NCBI GenBank assembly: GCA_002943765.1
Contig: PQWQ01000008.1
Coordinates: 2,046,001 to 2,110,000 of the forward strand
Length of the DNA: 64,000 nt
Source: Psoroptes ovis
Taxonomy: Eukaryota; Arthropoda; Arachnida; Sarcoptiformes; Psoroptidae
Direction: 5' to 3'
Below, piece by piece: positions 44,701 to 56,143 of the stretch. The position numbers were made by a program, and so were the translations under genes. The first letter of the stretch is position 1; the number at the start of each line of letters is the position of its first letter. A model generated the notes under the pieces. It saw only the letters and a program-made list of their open reading frames with translations, did no database searches and was not told the DNA's origin.

Positions 44701-47700
44701 ACAACAGCCACAACAGCAGCAGCAGCAGCAAATTGAAAAATCAACCAGTCAAGTCGTATCAAAAGCAGAGAAATCAGTTCAACAATCGTTGAATCAAGAA
44801 ACGAAAGTAAACGATGCCGTAAATAAGGTCGTAAAGAATATAAATGTGGCTAAATCATCTTCGAATGGTAAGTGAAATTTGATCCAATTATTCACTAATC
44901 CACCCAATGAAATCCATACTTTTAACATCCGCAAACAAAAAAAAAAGATTACGAAATCCGTAGGCGTAGGCGTAGGGGCCCGGTAGCTTTACAATGTATT
45001 TAAATGTATTTTGATCACACCAAACATATTTACATGTCAACCTGCAAACGGATTTTAGTGTCATTTTCCTGAGTGTGATGACAAGTGTCAAGTCTAAATT
45101 GTTTGATTTCTATTCCTTTGATTTTCAAGGTTTTTTTTCTTTGCTTTGATCTCAAAACAACACTCGATGATTTTATTGAATAGTAATTAACATTATTCTG
45201 TAATTACTATTTTCTATTTCAATTATTTCTTCTTCTCTGAGAATATATATTTTTGCCAATTTTCAGCGTTTTACGGGCAAATATTCTCATTTTTTATGAT
45301 TTTCTTTAACGAAAAATTTCTTGGCAACTTGAGAATGTAAAAATTGTCTCACGATTCGGCGGTTGCACCTTTTCTACTGAATTTTCTCAGTGAATTGTCA
45401 CAAATAAAAAATATTAGGTTGTCCTAAAAGTTTTGCCCGATTTTCATGAGCAACTCTATTGATTAAGCAGAATGAACTTTTCGGACAGCCTAACAATTGC
45501 GTACAATCCAAATTGCACGCACAAATTGAATTGGCATCAAATTCTACATAACCGAAAAATTAGTTCAGATCCCATTTAATGAATGAATGAATAGATTGTT
45601 TGTTTGTTTGTATGTGAGTTTATTTTGATAAATATTCAAATCAAATCACTGAAAAAAATAATCAAAATATTTTACATAAACAACATGTTTATTGTTGTTG
45701 TTGATTACATGAATTTGTTTTTTTTTAAAATTTCAAAAATTGAAAAACAATTTAATTCTCACAAATATCTGATAGTCTTTGCTTAATACGTCAATCCTTT
45801 TGCTCAAGTTTTAATGATTGACATTGCCCATGACGTACAAATGCCTCACACACAGAAATCGCACAAATGACATCGACTTTTAGCTGTGCTGTGTAGTTCA
45901 GCTTGTGATTACTGTTCAATAGATGGCAAAATGTTCTCTTGTCAATTATCATAACAATTCTTGTTGATTATTCTTTGAAATCATCTTCTTATAATCTCAT
46001 AAGGAATTTCCTCGGCTTTGAATGCATAATGACATTGATGATACTTTCTACATCTATTTCTATTTGCCGTTCTACTTGAATAGAAATATTAATTCAATCG
46101 TAAGATTCATTTATTAACCTAAATAGAAAAATATTTAGGTTGTCCGAAAAGTTCATTCGGCTTAATCAATAGAGTTGCCACATGAAAATCGGCCATAACT
46201 TTACGGAAAACTTGAATATAAAAACTAATTGTCAAATTTGATAGTTATTGAAATTTAATGAATGAATTAATTTTCAAAACAGACGAATAAATCTATTATT
46301 ATTTGTTCAAACATTTCAAATTTTATGGCAACAAACTGAAATTTAAAACTAAAATTGTCATAAAACATATAATCAACACATGTTGATGTGTTGTGTGTCT
46401 ATTTACTAAGCTAAACAAATACTTTAAATGGTAAATGAAAGAATTTTTATTAGATTCGAATTTAAATTTTTTTTTAAAAAACTGATTTCAACCAATTCTA
46501 AATTTAGATTTCAATAATTTTTAATGTGTTTAGACATGTTTTTAAATATTTTCAATTGAAAATTACAGTCAATTTACTTTGAGAAAATACTTTAAAATTA
46601 CTGCATTTAAAATTTCTCAAAACACCCATTGAACTAATTGAAATTTACAATAATTAATTGAATAATGCGTCCCAACAAATCGATTTATATCGATATTTAC
46701 CTTAATAGTTTTATTGTTATTTTCATACTTCTTTACTTGTCATTTTTCATCGTTATTCTTCGAATATTTTATCGTAAATCTAAATGATTTCCATTTGTTT
46801 TTGACCAGATACAGTAACAACATCGACAACAACACCGAAAGCCAATCTTACCGCAGCACCAGTGGTGGTGACCGCCACAGCAAATAAATCAAAATCAGCT
46901 GATCAAAATGAATCGAAATCAGCAGCAGCAGCCGCAGCCAAACAACAGCATCCGATAACGAAAAATAATCAATCAAGCCGTTCATCAGGTTCGATCGCTG
47001 ATGATGCGGCCAAAACTACTACCGACAACAAACCCAATGCTGGGGATGTAGAAGCGAATAGAATACAAATCAAAATCAATCAACAAGATCCATTTCAACG
47101 ACAACGTAATGCACATCAGAAAAAAATCCGATTTCGTGAATATTGTATTGATGATTTTACATTTTTGACCGTCCTGGGTCGTGGATCATTCGGTAAAGTT
47201 TTGTTGGCCGAACTCAATAATCATGGCTGTCATTTTGCTGTGAAATGTTTGAAAAAAATTACTGTCATTGAAGATGATGATGTTGAATCGATTATGATCG
47301 AACGTAAAGTCCTGGCCTACGGTACATCTCATCCATTTATATGTAAATTATTTTGTACATTTCAAACTGAGGTATTTGTGTTTTATTTTATTAAGGTTAT
47401 TACCTGTTAATAATTATTTGATTTCTTTCCCACCAGAGCCATTTATTTTTTGCCATGGAATTATGTTCAGGCGGTGACCTGATGTTTCATGTACAGAAAG
47501 AAGGAAAATTTCCAGAAAGCAAAGCAAAGTAATTCGTTTTTTTGAAATTACAAAGACTTTTCATTTAATCTATAATCTTTAATTTGATTAAATAGATTTT
47601 ATGCTACTGAAATGATCTGTGCATTATGGTTCCTACATAAACGTGGCATTATTTATCGTGATCTCAAATTGGATAATGTTATGGTTGCTAATGATGTATG

Positions 47701-48517
47701 TGTGGTATTCGTCTTTTAATTAATATCAATTGATTTATATTGATTTATATCGATAGGGTCATATACGTTTAGTCGATTTCGGTATGTGTGTCGGTAAAAT
47801 GTATCGTGAAGAATTGTTGCCATCAAATTTTTGCGGTACACCTGAATATATGGCGCCTGAGGTAATCGAAATGTGTTTTTGCTCATTTATTTAATTATCT
47901 TGTCCTGTACAGATAATCAAAGGTATCAAATATAATCATTCAGTCGATTATTGGGCATTAGGTGTTGTCATATATGAAATGTGTGTCGGCACTTCACCAT
48001 TCAACGGTGGTGATGAAGATGAATTACTGTGGAATGTATGCAATACTGAAGTACATTATCCTAAATTTCTATCCGAACAAGTGAAACAACTGATTGTTTT
48101 GGTATGTTTTTTTATCCAATTCATGTCTGGATTAATCAATTAATCGATTGATTTTGATAGTTGTTGAAGAAAAATCCACAAGAAAGGCTTGGTCTACCTG
48201 ATAGTCCTGCCGGTGATATCGTTCAACAACAATGGTTTCATGGTGTTCAATGGGATTTGGTGGAAAAATGTCGCTGCAAACCACCATTCATACCTCAATT
48301 GGTTTGTTTTTACCTGTTAATTCATTCGAATCAATCAGTTAATTAATCAATTTTTTCCCTCCAAAATCTATAGTCTCATGATGCCGATGTATCATATTTT
48401 GATCATTATTTCACCAAAGAAATTCCATGCATTACACCGTGTGAAAAACAAATTAGCGAAAATGATCAACAACTATTTCAAGGTTTCAATTATACTAATC
48501 ATCGTATGACTGAATAA
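41719..48517 (+). CDS. KSP-rich disordered protein fused to a PKC-type kinase domain
   Basis: Nine exons: 41719-43846, 43926-44867, 46809-47371, 47437-47528, 47596-47695, 47757-47861, 47913-48101, 48161-48301, 48374-48517. All junctions are GT..AG and phases fit, giving 1,467 aa. Residues 1-1100 are low-complexity; exon 2 carries about 25 KSP/KTP-type repeats (EAPKSPMISPKSP). The kinase domain starts near 1140: LGRGSFGKV, AVK Lys near 1169, SIMIERK, IIYRDLKLDN, VDFGMC, CGTPEYMAPE, then an AGC C-tail (FDHYFTKE, FQGFNY). It is closest to novel PKCs (delta/theta). No C1 or C2 domain is seen within the gene. The expected activation-loop Thr (PSNFCGTP) and hydrophobic-motif Ser (GFNY) are both Asn. 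All catalytic residues remain. Start follows an in-frame stop. A separate upstream gene merging with the kinase is possible but all frames join. Confidence 0.8.
45417..45490. mobile_element. Mariner-like miniature element, subfamily B
   Basis: 74 bp with TA on both sides (45415-45416, 45491-45492). Ends are GGTTGTCCTAAAAGTTTTGC and the inverse of GGCTGTCCGAAAAGTTCATT. The interior reads CGATTTTCATGAGCAACTCT then ATTGATTAAGC, shared with 46138, 49429 and 55760. Confidence 0.85.
46138..46211. mobile_element. Mariner-like miniature element, subfamily B (reverse orientation, one end decayed)
   Basis: The left end GGTTGTCCGAAAAGTTCATT is intact; the right end ACTTTACGGAAAACTT is decayed. The interior CGGCTTAATCAATAGAGTTG is the reverse complement of the 45417 copy. 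Confidence 0.8.
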
Positions 48518-48900
48518 GCTTTGTTTGCTTACACATACGAATTCAATGTATTATGTTTTCGAAAATATTTATTTATTTATTCATGTATTCAATTCATCCA
48601 ATCCATTATTATTATCGCACTGTGCTTAACTGATTATTGATTGCTTGGCCTGAAAATATTGACCGCAAATCCATTTGCTTAAATCCATTGAACACATTTT
48701 TTTCGAATTATTACCATTAATAAATGCTCAAATGTATTGCTCACTATTAATTGATGGAATCAAGGAAATTGTAATTATGTAATAATGATAATCTGAATCA
48801 ATATTGTTCAATCACGACCATAAAACGCCGTAAAAAGGTAAGTGGACAAAAAGGTACATGTGTTATAACCCTTTCAAATGTATTTTAAATGATGAGTAAA

Positions 48901-48916
48901 GACGTAAATCTACGTC
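48901..48916. repeat. Isolated GACGTAAATCTACGTC near-palindrome (locus P6)
   Basis: Matches the core of the paired-palindrome elements at 14 of 16 bases, followed by CGCGGCG. No second copy or clear flank; perhaps a solo remnant. Confidence 0.45.
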
Positions 48917-49428
48917 CGCGGCGTCACATTGATATCTTGATTGAATACAAACCACAAAAATAATTTCCTGATTGAATTTCCTACAGACACTAGGAATAAT
49001 AATTTCAATCAAATCACACAAAAACACAGACAGACATACACATAGAAAGTATCGATTACAATATTTTCATTCATTTAATTTTATTCATAAATCCGATTGT
49101 TTCCTGACGGCTGTGTTGATGAAAACAGATTGAAATTTCAATGAAAAATGAAACAAAACGAAAAATTTCAATTCAAATTGCCACGTGTTTATTCAGTACA
49201 ATTTGAAATGAAAATTTTTTTAAAAAAATTTGTTACAAATTTTTTAAACAAAACACGTGTTTGGTTGTTTTATTTGATTGGAAAAAATATTGATGCACAC
49301 AGACAGAGTGAGAGATGTAAAATGTAAGTACAAACAATTATTGATTGAATATACACGTGTTTTATTATTTTTTTTCAAAAATTTTTCGTGTGATTTTCTA
49401 TGCATTATTTGTATGCATTGAAATATTA

Positions 49429-49502
49429 GGTTGTCCGTAAAGTTTCGGCCGATTTCCATAGGCAACTCTATTGATTAAGCCGAATAAACTTTTCGGACAA
49501 CC
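49429..49502. mobile_element. Mariner-like miniature element, subfamily B
   Basis: 74 bp with TA on both sides (49427-49428, 49503-49504). Ends are GGTTGTCCGTAAAGTTTCGG and the inverse of GGTTGTCCGAAAAGTTTATT. It has the same interior as the other B copies (CATAGGCAACTCTATTGATT). Confidence 0.87.
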
Positions 49503-49556
49503 TAAATATTTTCATTTTTAATCACCGATATGATGCTGTGATCACTGTTAATGCGG

Positions 49557-51431
49557 CTACTGCTGCTGCTCGTGATTTACATAATAATAATGATGGTGAT
49601 TATCACCAAGGTTTGTACATATTGATTCATTCATTGATTGATTCATCATCAACGATGATCTTTGATGTTGATGTGAATGTGATGATGAAGCTGATGATGA
49701 TTGCATGGCCAAGATTGGTGCCGTTATATTATGCGGTGTACGTACAAACGGTGAAAATGCACCCATCGGATTACGTTGCAATATATTAATGCCGAGATTT
49801 TCCCAATTAATCCATGATAGCCTTGCTGTGAGATCTGGTAAGTTAAATTTTGAGTTAATTAACAAGAATTTGATTAATTTTAAAAAATGATTTACCGCTT
49901 GTATTCCATTCAGATGTATGTTCACCTTTCAATTCACCGTGTAAACATTTTTCAATATATGTAATCGGGTCCAAATCGGATACCAAGATTTCTTTCAACA
50001 AGGCAATGTATGCAATCGCTAGCCGCAGTGTATCAATTTTCGAAAGACGTTTTTCAAACGGAAATGTTGGCACGTGTAACCGTAGTTCTTCGAATGCTGA
50101 ATTGATGCTCAACATACGTTTACGTTCACGGACACTGGCTGTAGGTAAAGAAACGATTAATTGATTCGATTTGGGTTTGATTTAGGGCCATTTTCCGACT
50201 TACAATTTTGTGCATTCATCAATGGATCACTGTTGGATTTTTGTGAACTACAATCATCCGACAAATTGCCACCTCCGGCATTGGTCACAATCACAGCTTC
50301 TGCATTGATTGATTCATCCAGATCAGCTGATTGCTTCGTATCGATTTTGGCCGCTGCCTTGTTCAGTCTTAAGGCTTTTCGTTTCCCGTTCCTATTACAC
50401 GATGAGTTACGTTTGAAACCGGCCATCAGTGCCGATGCACCATCATCAGCGATCGATGATGACGCTGCTGATGCTGCCGAAGAAGAAGATGAAGACAATG
50501 ATGATGATGATACGGACGAAGGTGTCGCTGCGGCTGATTGATTATCTCCGATCATTGATTTGCTGTTGTTGTTGTCAACAACACTTTGCACTTTATCATT
50601 TGACCGGTGGTAGTTACGTTGAGAGGTCGCGGTAGCGGTTGTGGTGAGCAAACGTTGTGGTGGTGGCGCTGTTGTCGGTACGTGTTGAATCGTATGTGAT
50701 TGTTCAAGGGTATGTTGTTGATGATATTGAAATTGTTGTTGATCAAACAAAAATGGATTCGTAAAAGTAGTTTGATCAAAATAATATGGATTTGGTAGCG
50801 TTGGTGGTGGTGGTGATAATGGTGGCGCTGGTGGCGTATCAGGTGGTCTTACGACCCTTGCATAACCATATGGTGGTTCACCGTATGGTGAATAATGATC
50901 GACTAAATGATGCGACGATGGTGGCGCTGGTGGTGGTGGATAATGTTGATAATATGCAGCTGCAGCAGCTGCCGCTGCTGCTGAAGATGATGCCGAAGGT
51001 GGTAAGTGATAATACGCCGGTTGTTGTTGGTGGTGGTCACAATGATATGAATGATCATATGCTTGCTGTTGTGATTGTTGATGATCAATGATGGCCATCG
51101 ACGATGACGAATGTTCACCAATGAAATTATTTGTTGAATATGTCGGTTCGGGTTGTTGTTGTGGCTGTGGTTCACAACAATTCATTGATATTGGAATATT
51201 CGAATGTTGATGATGATTTTGAAATATTGTTGTCGATGCATTGGCGGTGGATGATCGTCTGCCACCACTGCCAGCACCACAAATATCTCCGGTGACATAA
51301 CCAGATGCAGTTGCAGTTGTAGTTGGTGGTACTGCTGTCGATGTCATGTTTGTTGTGAATGATCCGAATGAATGATTATGATGATAGAATTGATTATTTT
51401 GATGAATTCTGGATTGTTCTGTATATGACAT
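49557..51431 (-). CDS. PTF1A/Fer1-like bHLH transcription factor
   Basis: Three exons (50204-51431, 49896-50138, 49557-49834) give 582 aa. The bHLH domain starts at the second exon: SVRERKRMLSINSAFEELRL, then VPTFPFEKRLSKIDTLRLAI and AYIALLKEIL. EKRLSKxDTLRLAI is the signature of the PTF1A (p48) family. After the domain come YIEKCLHGELKG, WNTS and LTARLSWINWENLGIN, corresponding to the conserved C-terminal SLSW region of the family. The ~400-aa N-terminal part is low-complexity (polyAla, polyPro, His, Gln). These factors bind E-boxes as heterodimers and specify neural and pancreatic cell fates in vertebrates. Which arthropod paralog (Fer1, Fer2) it is remains uncertain. The third acceptor could be 11 bases further in; the frame would change, so 49834 is preferred. 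Confidence 0.88.
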
Positions 51432-52539
51432 TACTTATTATTTTGTGAATATTTTTCTGTATTTATTGATTATGTACTAACATTGATTATTTAACCCAAG
51501 GGCACTTGATTATTATTAATAATTTTCAAAGATGCCAAATGCAAAAATACTGAATGTCTCCAGCACTTAAGAATTTCGTTGATGTTTGTTAAGGTTTCTT
51601 TTGAAACACATACGATGTGTCAATAACAATCTTTGTGAAAATATGAATGAATCGTTTGCCGAAATGAAATGAAACTCTTCGATTCATTCAATTCTGTATT
51701 GGACATCGTCGTTGAATCATTAAATCATTGGCATATTGTGGCCGTATTCACTTAGAATTACACGTACAGATTTTCTTCATTTGATTTTTTCCTGAAGTGT
51801 TTTTGAAATGTTGTTCTTCAGTCAAGTTCAATACGTAGAAATGTGAATGAATTTTGATCGATTTGATTCAATTCTGCTGCGATTGACTTGCGATTTGAAG
51901 AATTGGAGAATTCAAAAATTGATGTCTGATTAGTCGATCCTAAGATTGTGATTTGAATGTTTGTTTGTTTCACCATTTTCAAATTGTTTATTTTTACACT
52001 TATTTTCTTTGACAGAAATTTGCATTTCATTCCTGTCGAATGCAGAATTTCATTTCTTTCAGAATTCCTCTCTTTCAATTCCTGTCTCCAACAGATCCAT
52101 TTTTTTTGGTTCCAAAATTGATTTTTCCTTTGTAAAAACCCCGCCTTCTTTGGAACGATGGAGGCGGAGCTTAAATGATTCTTGCTCTCATTCGCTTATT
52201 TTTAAAATCGATTGCATCTGCATTTGATGGATTTTTGAATCTGTTTTTGACATTTTTCACCATTAATTCTTTGTATTAATTCAAAGAAATCAAATGATTT
52301 TCTTGTTGTTTTGTGTAAATGGAGAAGATCTGTGTTTGACAGCTTTGAAAAGCTCATTTGGAACTCGAAAAAAAATCGAAAAATTCAAAAAATTTCAATT
52401 CTCCTATATAGGCTTATCTGTGTCTGTGTGTATACACAGTAGCCAATTGGCAATCCAAAGCTAAGCTCCGCCCATTTTTTTTCAGTGATTGATTTTTTAT
52501 CAATTGATTGGTTTTTTTTATTGTTTTTAATTGTGTCTT
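51432..52539. other. Promoter side of bHLH gene and 3' side of tetraspanin gene
   Basis: No supported gene. Short ORFs near 51818-52227 are not family-like. Sequence around 52130-52170 is locally GC-richer (CCCCGCC...GGAGGCGGAGC). Confidence 0.5.
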
Positions 52540-53628
52540 CTATGACAGCAAATAAAATGTATATGGACCTTCGGTTTGTGGTATCAGATGTTGTTTACAA
52601 AATGTATAAACCAGCGTACACAGTAGTTTGATTGTTATGTAAACCGGATCGATTGGTCGACTTACGAATGAAAGATTACGTAGCGACCAAAATGTTTGCG
52701 ATGGTTTTTGGGTCATTTGTCCATCGCTGGTCCGACTTCGACATGTCCGATTGAATAACCGTGGTGAATTCAAATGACAGAATCGATTCATATCGATGCT
52801 TGATGACCAACGATTTCCATAGGGTCCAAATCGTTTGTAGTGATTCGATCGGCTATTTCTACCTTGATTGTTGTGATTGATAAAATCTTCGAAAATATTT
52901 GAAAATGTTGATCGACAACAAAATTCTGGTAATCGTTGTCGATGGGTATTTGATGAATTATTCTGGTTTAAAACAAGCAGATCTCGGACCGATGTCCATC
53001 CACAACAACGATTCATTTGATGCCAATAGTAAACATCGGTATAATGACATTGTTGCTGTTGATTCGTCGTTGACGATTTACGATAAGGTAATCGTTGATT
53101 ATGATTGATTAAACCATTGAAATTAATGAAACTAAGCCGACTATTCGTACATTGATAATCACCAATACGATTTATACGAACATACAGATCACGTTCGATT
53201 AATTCATCATAAAAATTCCAATCAAATTCCAAGGAATTTACCAGCAGTGAATATGAAAGGGTTAACGAAAGGAGCATTATTGTATCATAGCCAAAGTATT
53301 TATCATGGAAATTTGTTATGAAAATTTGATAAAACAGCACAATCGATGCGATTAGATTCAATAATTGAATCACTATGAGAATTGTGTACAGAAATGTTAC
53401 AAACATTAATGATGCTTGAGGTCTTGGGCCTGTATTTGTATCGTTGATTGCTAAATATTGTCCATTAAAATGACCACTGAAATGACCAAACAATATTGGT
53501 AAATAATATTTAAGTAATAACATTGGTGAAAATATCAGCTCTAATGTTGCATTTGTAATTATCAGTAGACCAAATATTAATAGTGAACAATTACGAATAA
53601 TTATCAAAATTTCACTTAGCAAATTCAT
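52540..53628 (-). CDS. Tetraspanin
   Basis: A single exon of 362 aa. There are three transmembrane segments in the first half (about 7-30 SLLIFGLLIITNATLEL; 74-105 MFVTFLYTILIVIQLLNLIA; 113-138 MLLSLTLSYSLLVNSLEF). A large extracellular loop holds the diagnostic NRCCGW and PEFCC motifs plus two further Cys (FCHLN, TCRSR). A fourth hydrophobic segment follows (VYITIKLLCTLVYTFC). The LEL is longer than usual because of Asn/Ser/Arg-rich insertions. Tetraspanins organise membrane microdomains. The short tail FYLLS is not a clear sorting signal. The specific subfamily is not recognised. Confidence 0.85.
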   Translation of the reverse strand: MNLLSEILIIIRNCSLLIFGLLIITNATLELIFSPMLLLKYYLPILFGHFSGHFNGQYLAINDTNTGPRPQASLMFVTFLYTILIVIQLLNLIASIVLFYQIFITNFHDKYFGYDTIMLLSLTLSYSLLVNSLEFDWNFYDELIERDLYVRINRIGDYQCTNSRLSFINFNGLINHNQRLPYRKSSTTNQQQQCHYTDVYYWHQMNRCCGWTSVRDLLVLNQNNSSNTHRQRLPEFCCRSTFSNIFEDFINHNNQGRNSRSNHYKRFGPYGNRWSSSIDMNRFCHLNSPRLFNRTCRSRTSDGQMTQKPSQTFWSLRNLSFVSRPIDPVYITIKLLCTLVYTFCKQHLIPQTEGPYTFYLLS

Positions 53629-54409
53629 TTATTTTAAGAGATTTGAATGATTTGAATTTTGAACTATTCAAAAAAGTGATTACACAACATTTATATGAAT
53701 GTTTGGCCTCGAAATTCGTAATTTCGGTTCGAAATTTCGAATTTTTCAAATTTTCGGTAATAATTGTCAATGATTAAACACGTGACACGCGTCTGCATTA
53801 CGCACACACGTATTTTACGCAATTTTACGCAAGCTTTCCAGCCATTCATTCAAAGCTTTCGTATCGCTGTCACCCGACTGGTGGTCTTCGAGTGAAGATC
53901 ACACGAAAAAATGTTTCAATTTGTCAAAGGTTTTTTTTTCGAAAACCACATTTCAATTGATTGAGCATGTTGTTGTGGCTCTGCTTGGTCCTCTGCTTGG
54001 GCACACGACTTATTCATTCCATTGAAAACAAAAACCATTGAAAATCATTGATGTGTTTGACACATCACCACCACCACCACCATCCATTCATATACATAAT
54101 CCACACCATATTTTCAACTCGGTAATTAATTTTGGTTACTTTGGTAAATTTCAGTAATTGTTTTCTGTATATCGATTGTATCGATGATTTGTCATTGATT
54201 CGATGTGAAATTTGATTGTGAAACTTTGGTCCCCGTAATTCAAAATTCGAATCATTTCGAATGTCCATTGATTTTTCTGAGATGGCCATTGACTTTGACC
54301 ATCCATTGATCGATTTTTGTCCATCAATAGATCGGTCCTCAATGGACCTGATTCACTGAAAAGTTAATTTGAAAACTCCAAGTGGAAACTAAATGGTGAA
54401 AAATTGTTT

Positions 54410-54429
54410 GATATTCATATATGAATATC
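54410..54429. repeat. Perfect 20-bp palindrome
   Basis: GATATTCATATATGAATATC equals its own reverse complement. A second hairpin with arms CATAATCATT/AATGATTATG follows within 30 bp. Confidence 0.85.
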
Positions 54430-55179
54430 GATTCCCATTACATAATCATTGATGTGTAATAATGATTATGATAATGGTAAGTAATGTATAATAATAAATA
54501 TCAATCAAATCGATTATCTCATATTATTCTTTTACACATCATTTAATTTATTATTTGAAATCATTTATATTGACATGTATTATGTATTGGTTATTATATT
54601 TATCATTTTATTGTCGTCTCGGTCATTACTTATGGTTATAATGTAATGGATCGATTGATTGTCATGCATAAATCAGTTGTGAAATATTTTTATTTAAATT
54701 TTCAAACAATGATCACATCAGTATCATTATAAACGTATTGATGCATGAAATTGATTCAATGAATGAATCAATTTTTGTTTGTTTATTTTCGTGGGAAAAA
54801 TATATACCCACGTAATTTGTATCCGAAAACAATATGTGATGATGATATCCATTACACATGAATATATGAGTGAATGGATAAGACTTTTCGAAATTGAAAT
54901 GAAAATGAAATAATTTCATTTTGATTGAAAATTATTGAAATTTTCAAAAACTTTGATCACGTGTTTTGGCTTAACGTGATTTTGCGAATAATACACTACA
55001 CTCGTATACGGTGTTAATCCTTAATCTGTCCGGTTTATTTTGAATGCATCAACAATGCATTGATGATTTCAAGCTCATATAATGAGCTCTCATTGATCAC
55101 TGGTTGTTTGTTTGTGTGTTCAAATTTTTTAATTAAAAAATTCAAGATTTTAAGCTTTATAATTTTGGTTGACTCCAAA

Positions 55180-55310
55180 CAGTGTTTCTCAAACTTTTTT
55201 AGCCTCACTGGCCCCCTCAGTGTAGGTCAACTCTTTGAAGTTTGAAATTGTGAATTTGACACTAAAATCACTCCTATTTTACTTCACGACCTTTTGTTTG
55301 AGAACCACTG
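55180..55310. mobile_element. hAT-like miniature element
   Basis: 131 bp with ends CAGTGTTTCTCAAACTTTTT and the inverse of CAGTGGTTCTCAAACAAAAG, the CAGNGGTTCTCAAAC-type termini of Charlie-group hAT elements. Flanking 8-mers ACTCCAAA (55172-55179) and ACTTGAAA (55311-55318) agree at 6 of 8 positions, as expected for an old 8-bp target duplication. The interior contains GGCCCCCTCAG, also typical. No transposase. Confidence 0.8.
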
Positions 55311-55759
55311 ACTTGAAAAAGGCGGATTTTAACGCCATCTGTCGGCGCGTTTTGCAGATTTTTCAAATTAATCAATTTCAATGTAAGAAAAAAAAATAAG
55401 GAAGATGAATTTTAATTAAAAATAAACACTAAAACTGTATCGAGGTCATTGAAATGACTGAAATAGATGATAGAAGCACCGAAATTTAACACGTAAAAAT
55501 TCGAATCGATGCTTTTTGCTTAAAACCTGTATGACAAGTGTGCTATGAAAACATGTGATTTTTCTATGATCATAAACAAATTGATACGCCAAAATATCAA
55601 AAAGCAAAACGCATCAATTCATCATTGAAAGCTGGTGAAAAATGATGTGATTAATCAGTGGAGAAAATACAAAAATAAATTTCGATTATTGTCATGTGTT
55701 CACTGCTGATGTCGTCGTTGTTGTTTTGAATTTAGATAAATAAATAAATAAAAGGATTA

Positions 55760-55833
55760 GGCTGTCCGAAAAGTTCATTCGGCTTAATCAATGAAATAGC
55801 TGATGAAAATCGGCCAAAACTTTCCGGACAACC
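55760..55833. mobile_element. Mariner-like miniature element, subfamily B (reverse orientation)
   Basis: 74 bp after TA (55758-55759); the right TA is lost. Ends are GGCTGTCCGAAAAGTTCATT and the inverse of GGTTGTCCGGAAAGTTTTGG. The interior CGGCTTAATCAATGAAATAG matches the 46138 copy. Confidence 0.8.
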
Positions 55834-56143
55834 GAAATGTACTTTATTTTTCTAATTCATTAATTGATTCATTTAGTACATTTTTGATTTATATATTGGT
55901 ATGTGCCAATACACAATTATCAAATAATTGATAAACATTTATTTAATTTATTTGTTTATTTATTTATTTATTCGTTCATCATGGAAAAATACTTTGACTT
56001 TTGATCGAAGTTAGATTGACAAATCATACTTAATCATATCATGTGCATCCATATAAATATAATACATACATACAAACACACACGACAACAACAAATGTGT
56101 GCTTGTTTAAATTTTGAATCCACGAAGACTGTCCATCGCTAAT

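Larger units (their letters stand above)
44868..46808 (+). other. 1.9-kb intron of the KSP-kinase gene
   Basis: The longest intron in the window. It contains two mariner-like elements in opposite orientations (45417, 46138) and a degenerate palindrome-element piece near 45787-45838 (TACGTCAATCC...TGACGTAC). No C1-type exon (HxxC...CxxC pattern) was found in it on reading all plus-strand frames. Confidence 0.6.
48518..49556. other. Convergent 3' region of kinase and bHLH genes
   Basis: AT-rich with no gene. It contains one isolated GACGTAAATCTACGTC (48901-48916) and a subfamily B mariner-like element (49429-49502). Confidence 0.55.

Noticed and set aside
45787..45838. Fifth copy of the paired-palindrome element
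   Set aside because: Only half-sites (TACGTCAAT and TGACGTAC) remain; too degenerate to count as an element.
44888..46808. Possible C1-domain exon of the PKC-type gene inside the long intron
   Set aside because: No Cys/His pattern of a C1 domain was found in plus-strand frames; the intron holds transposon remnants instead.
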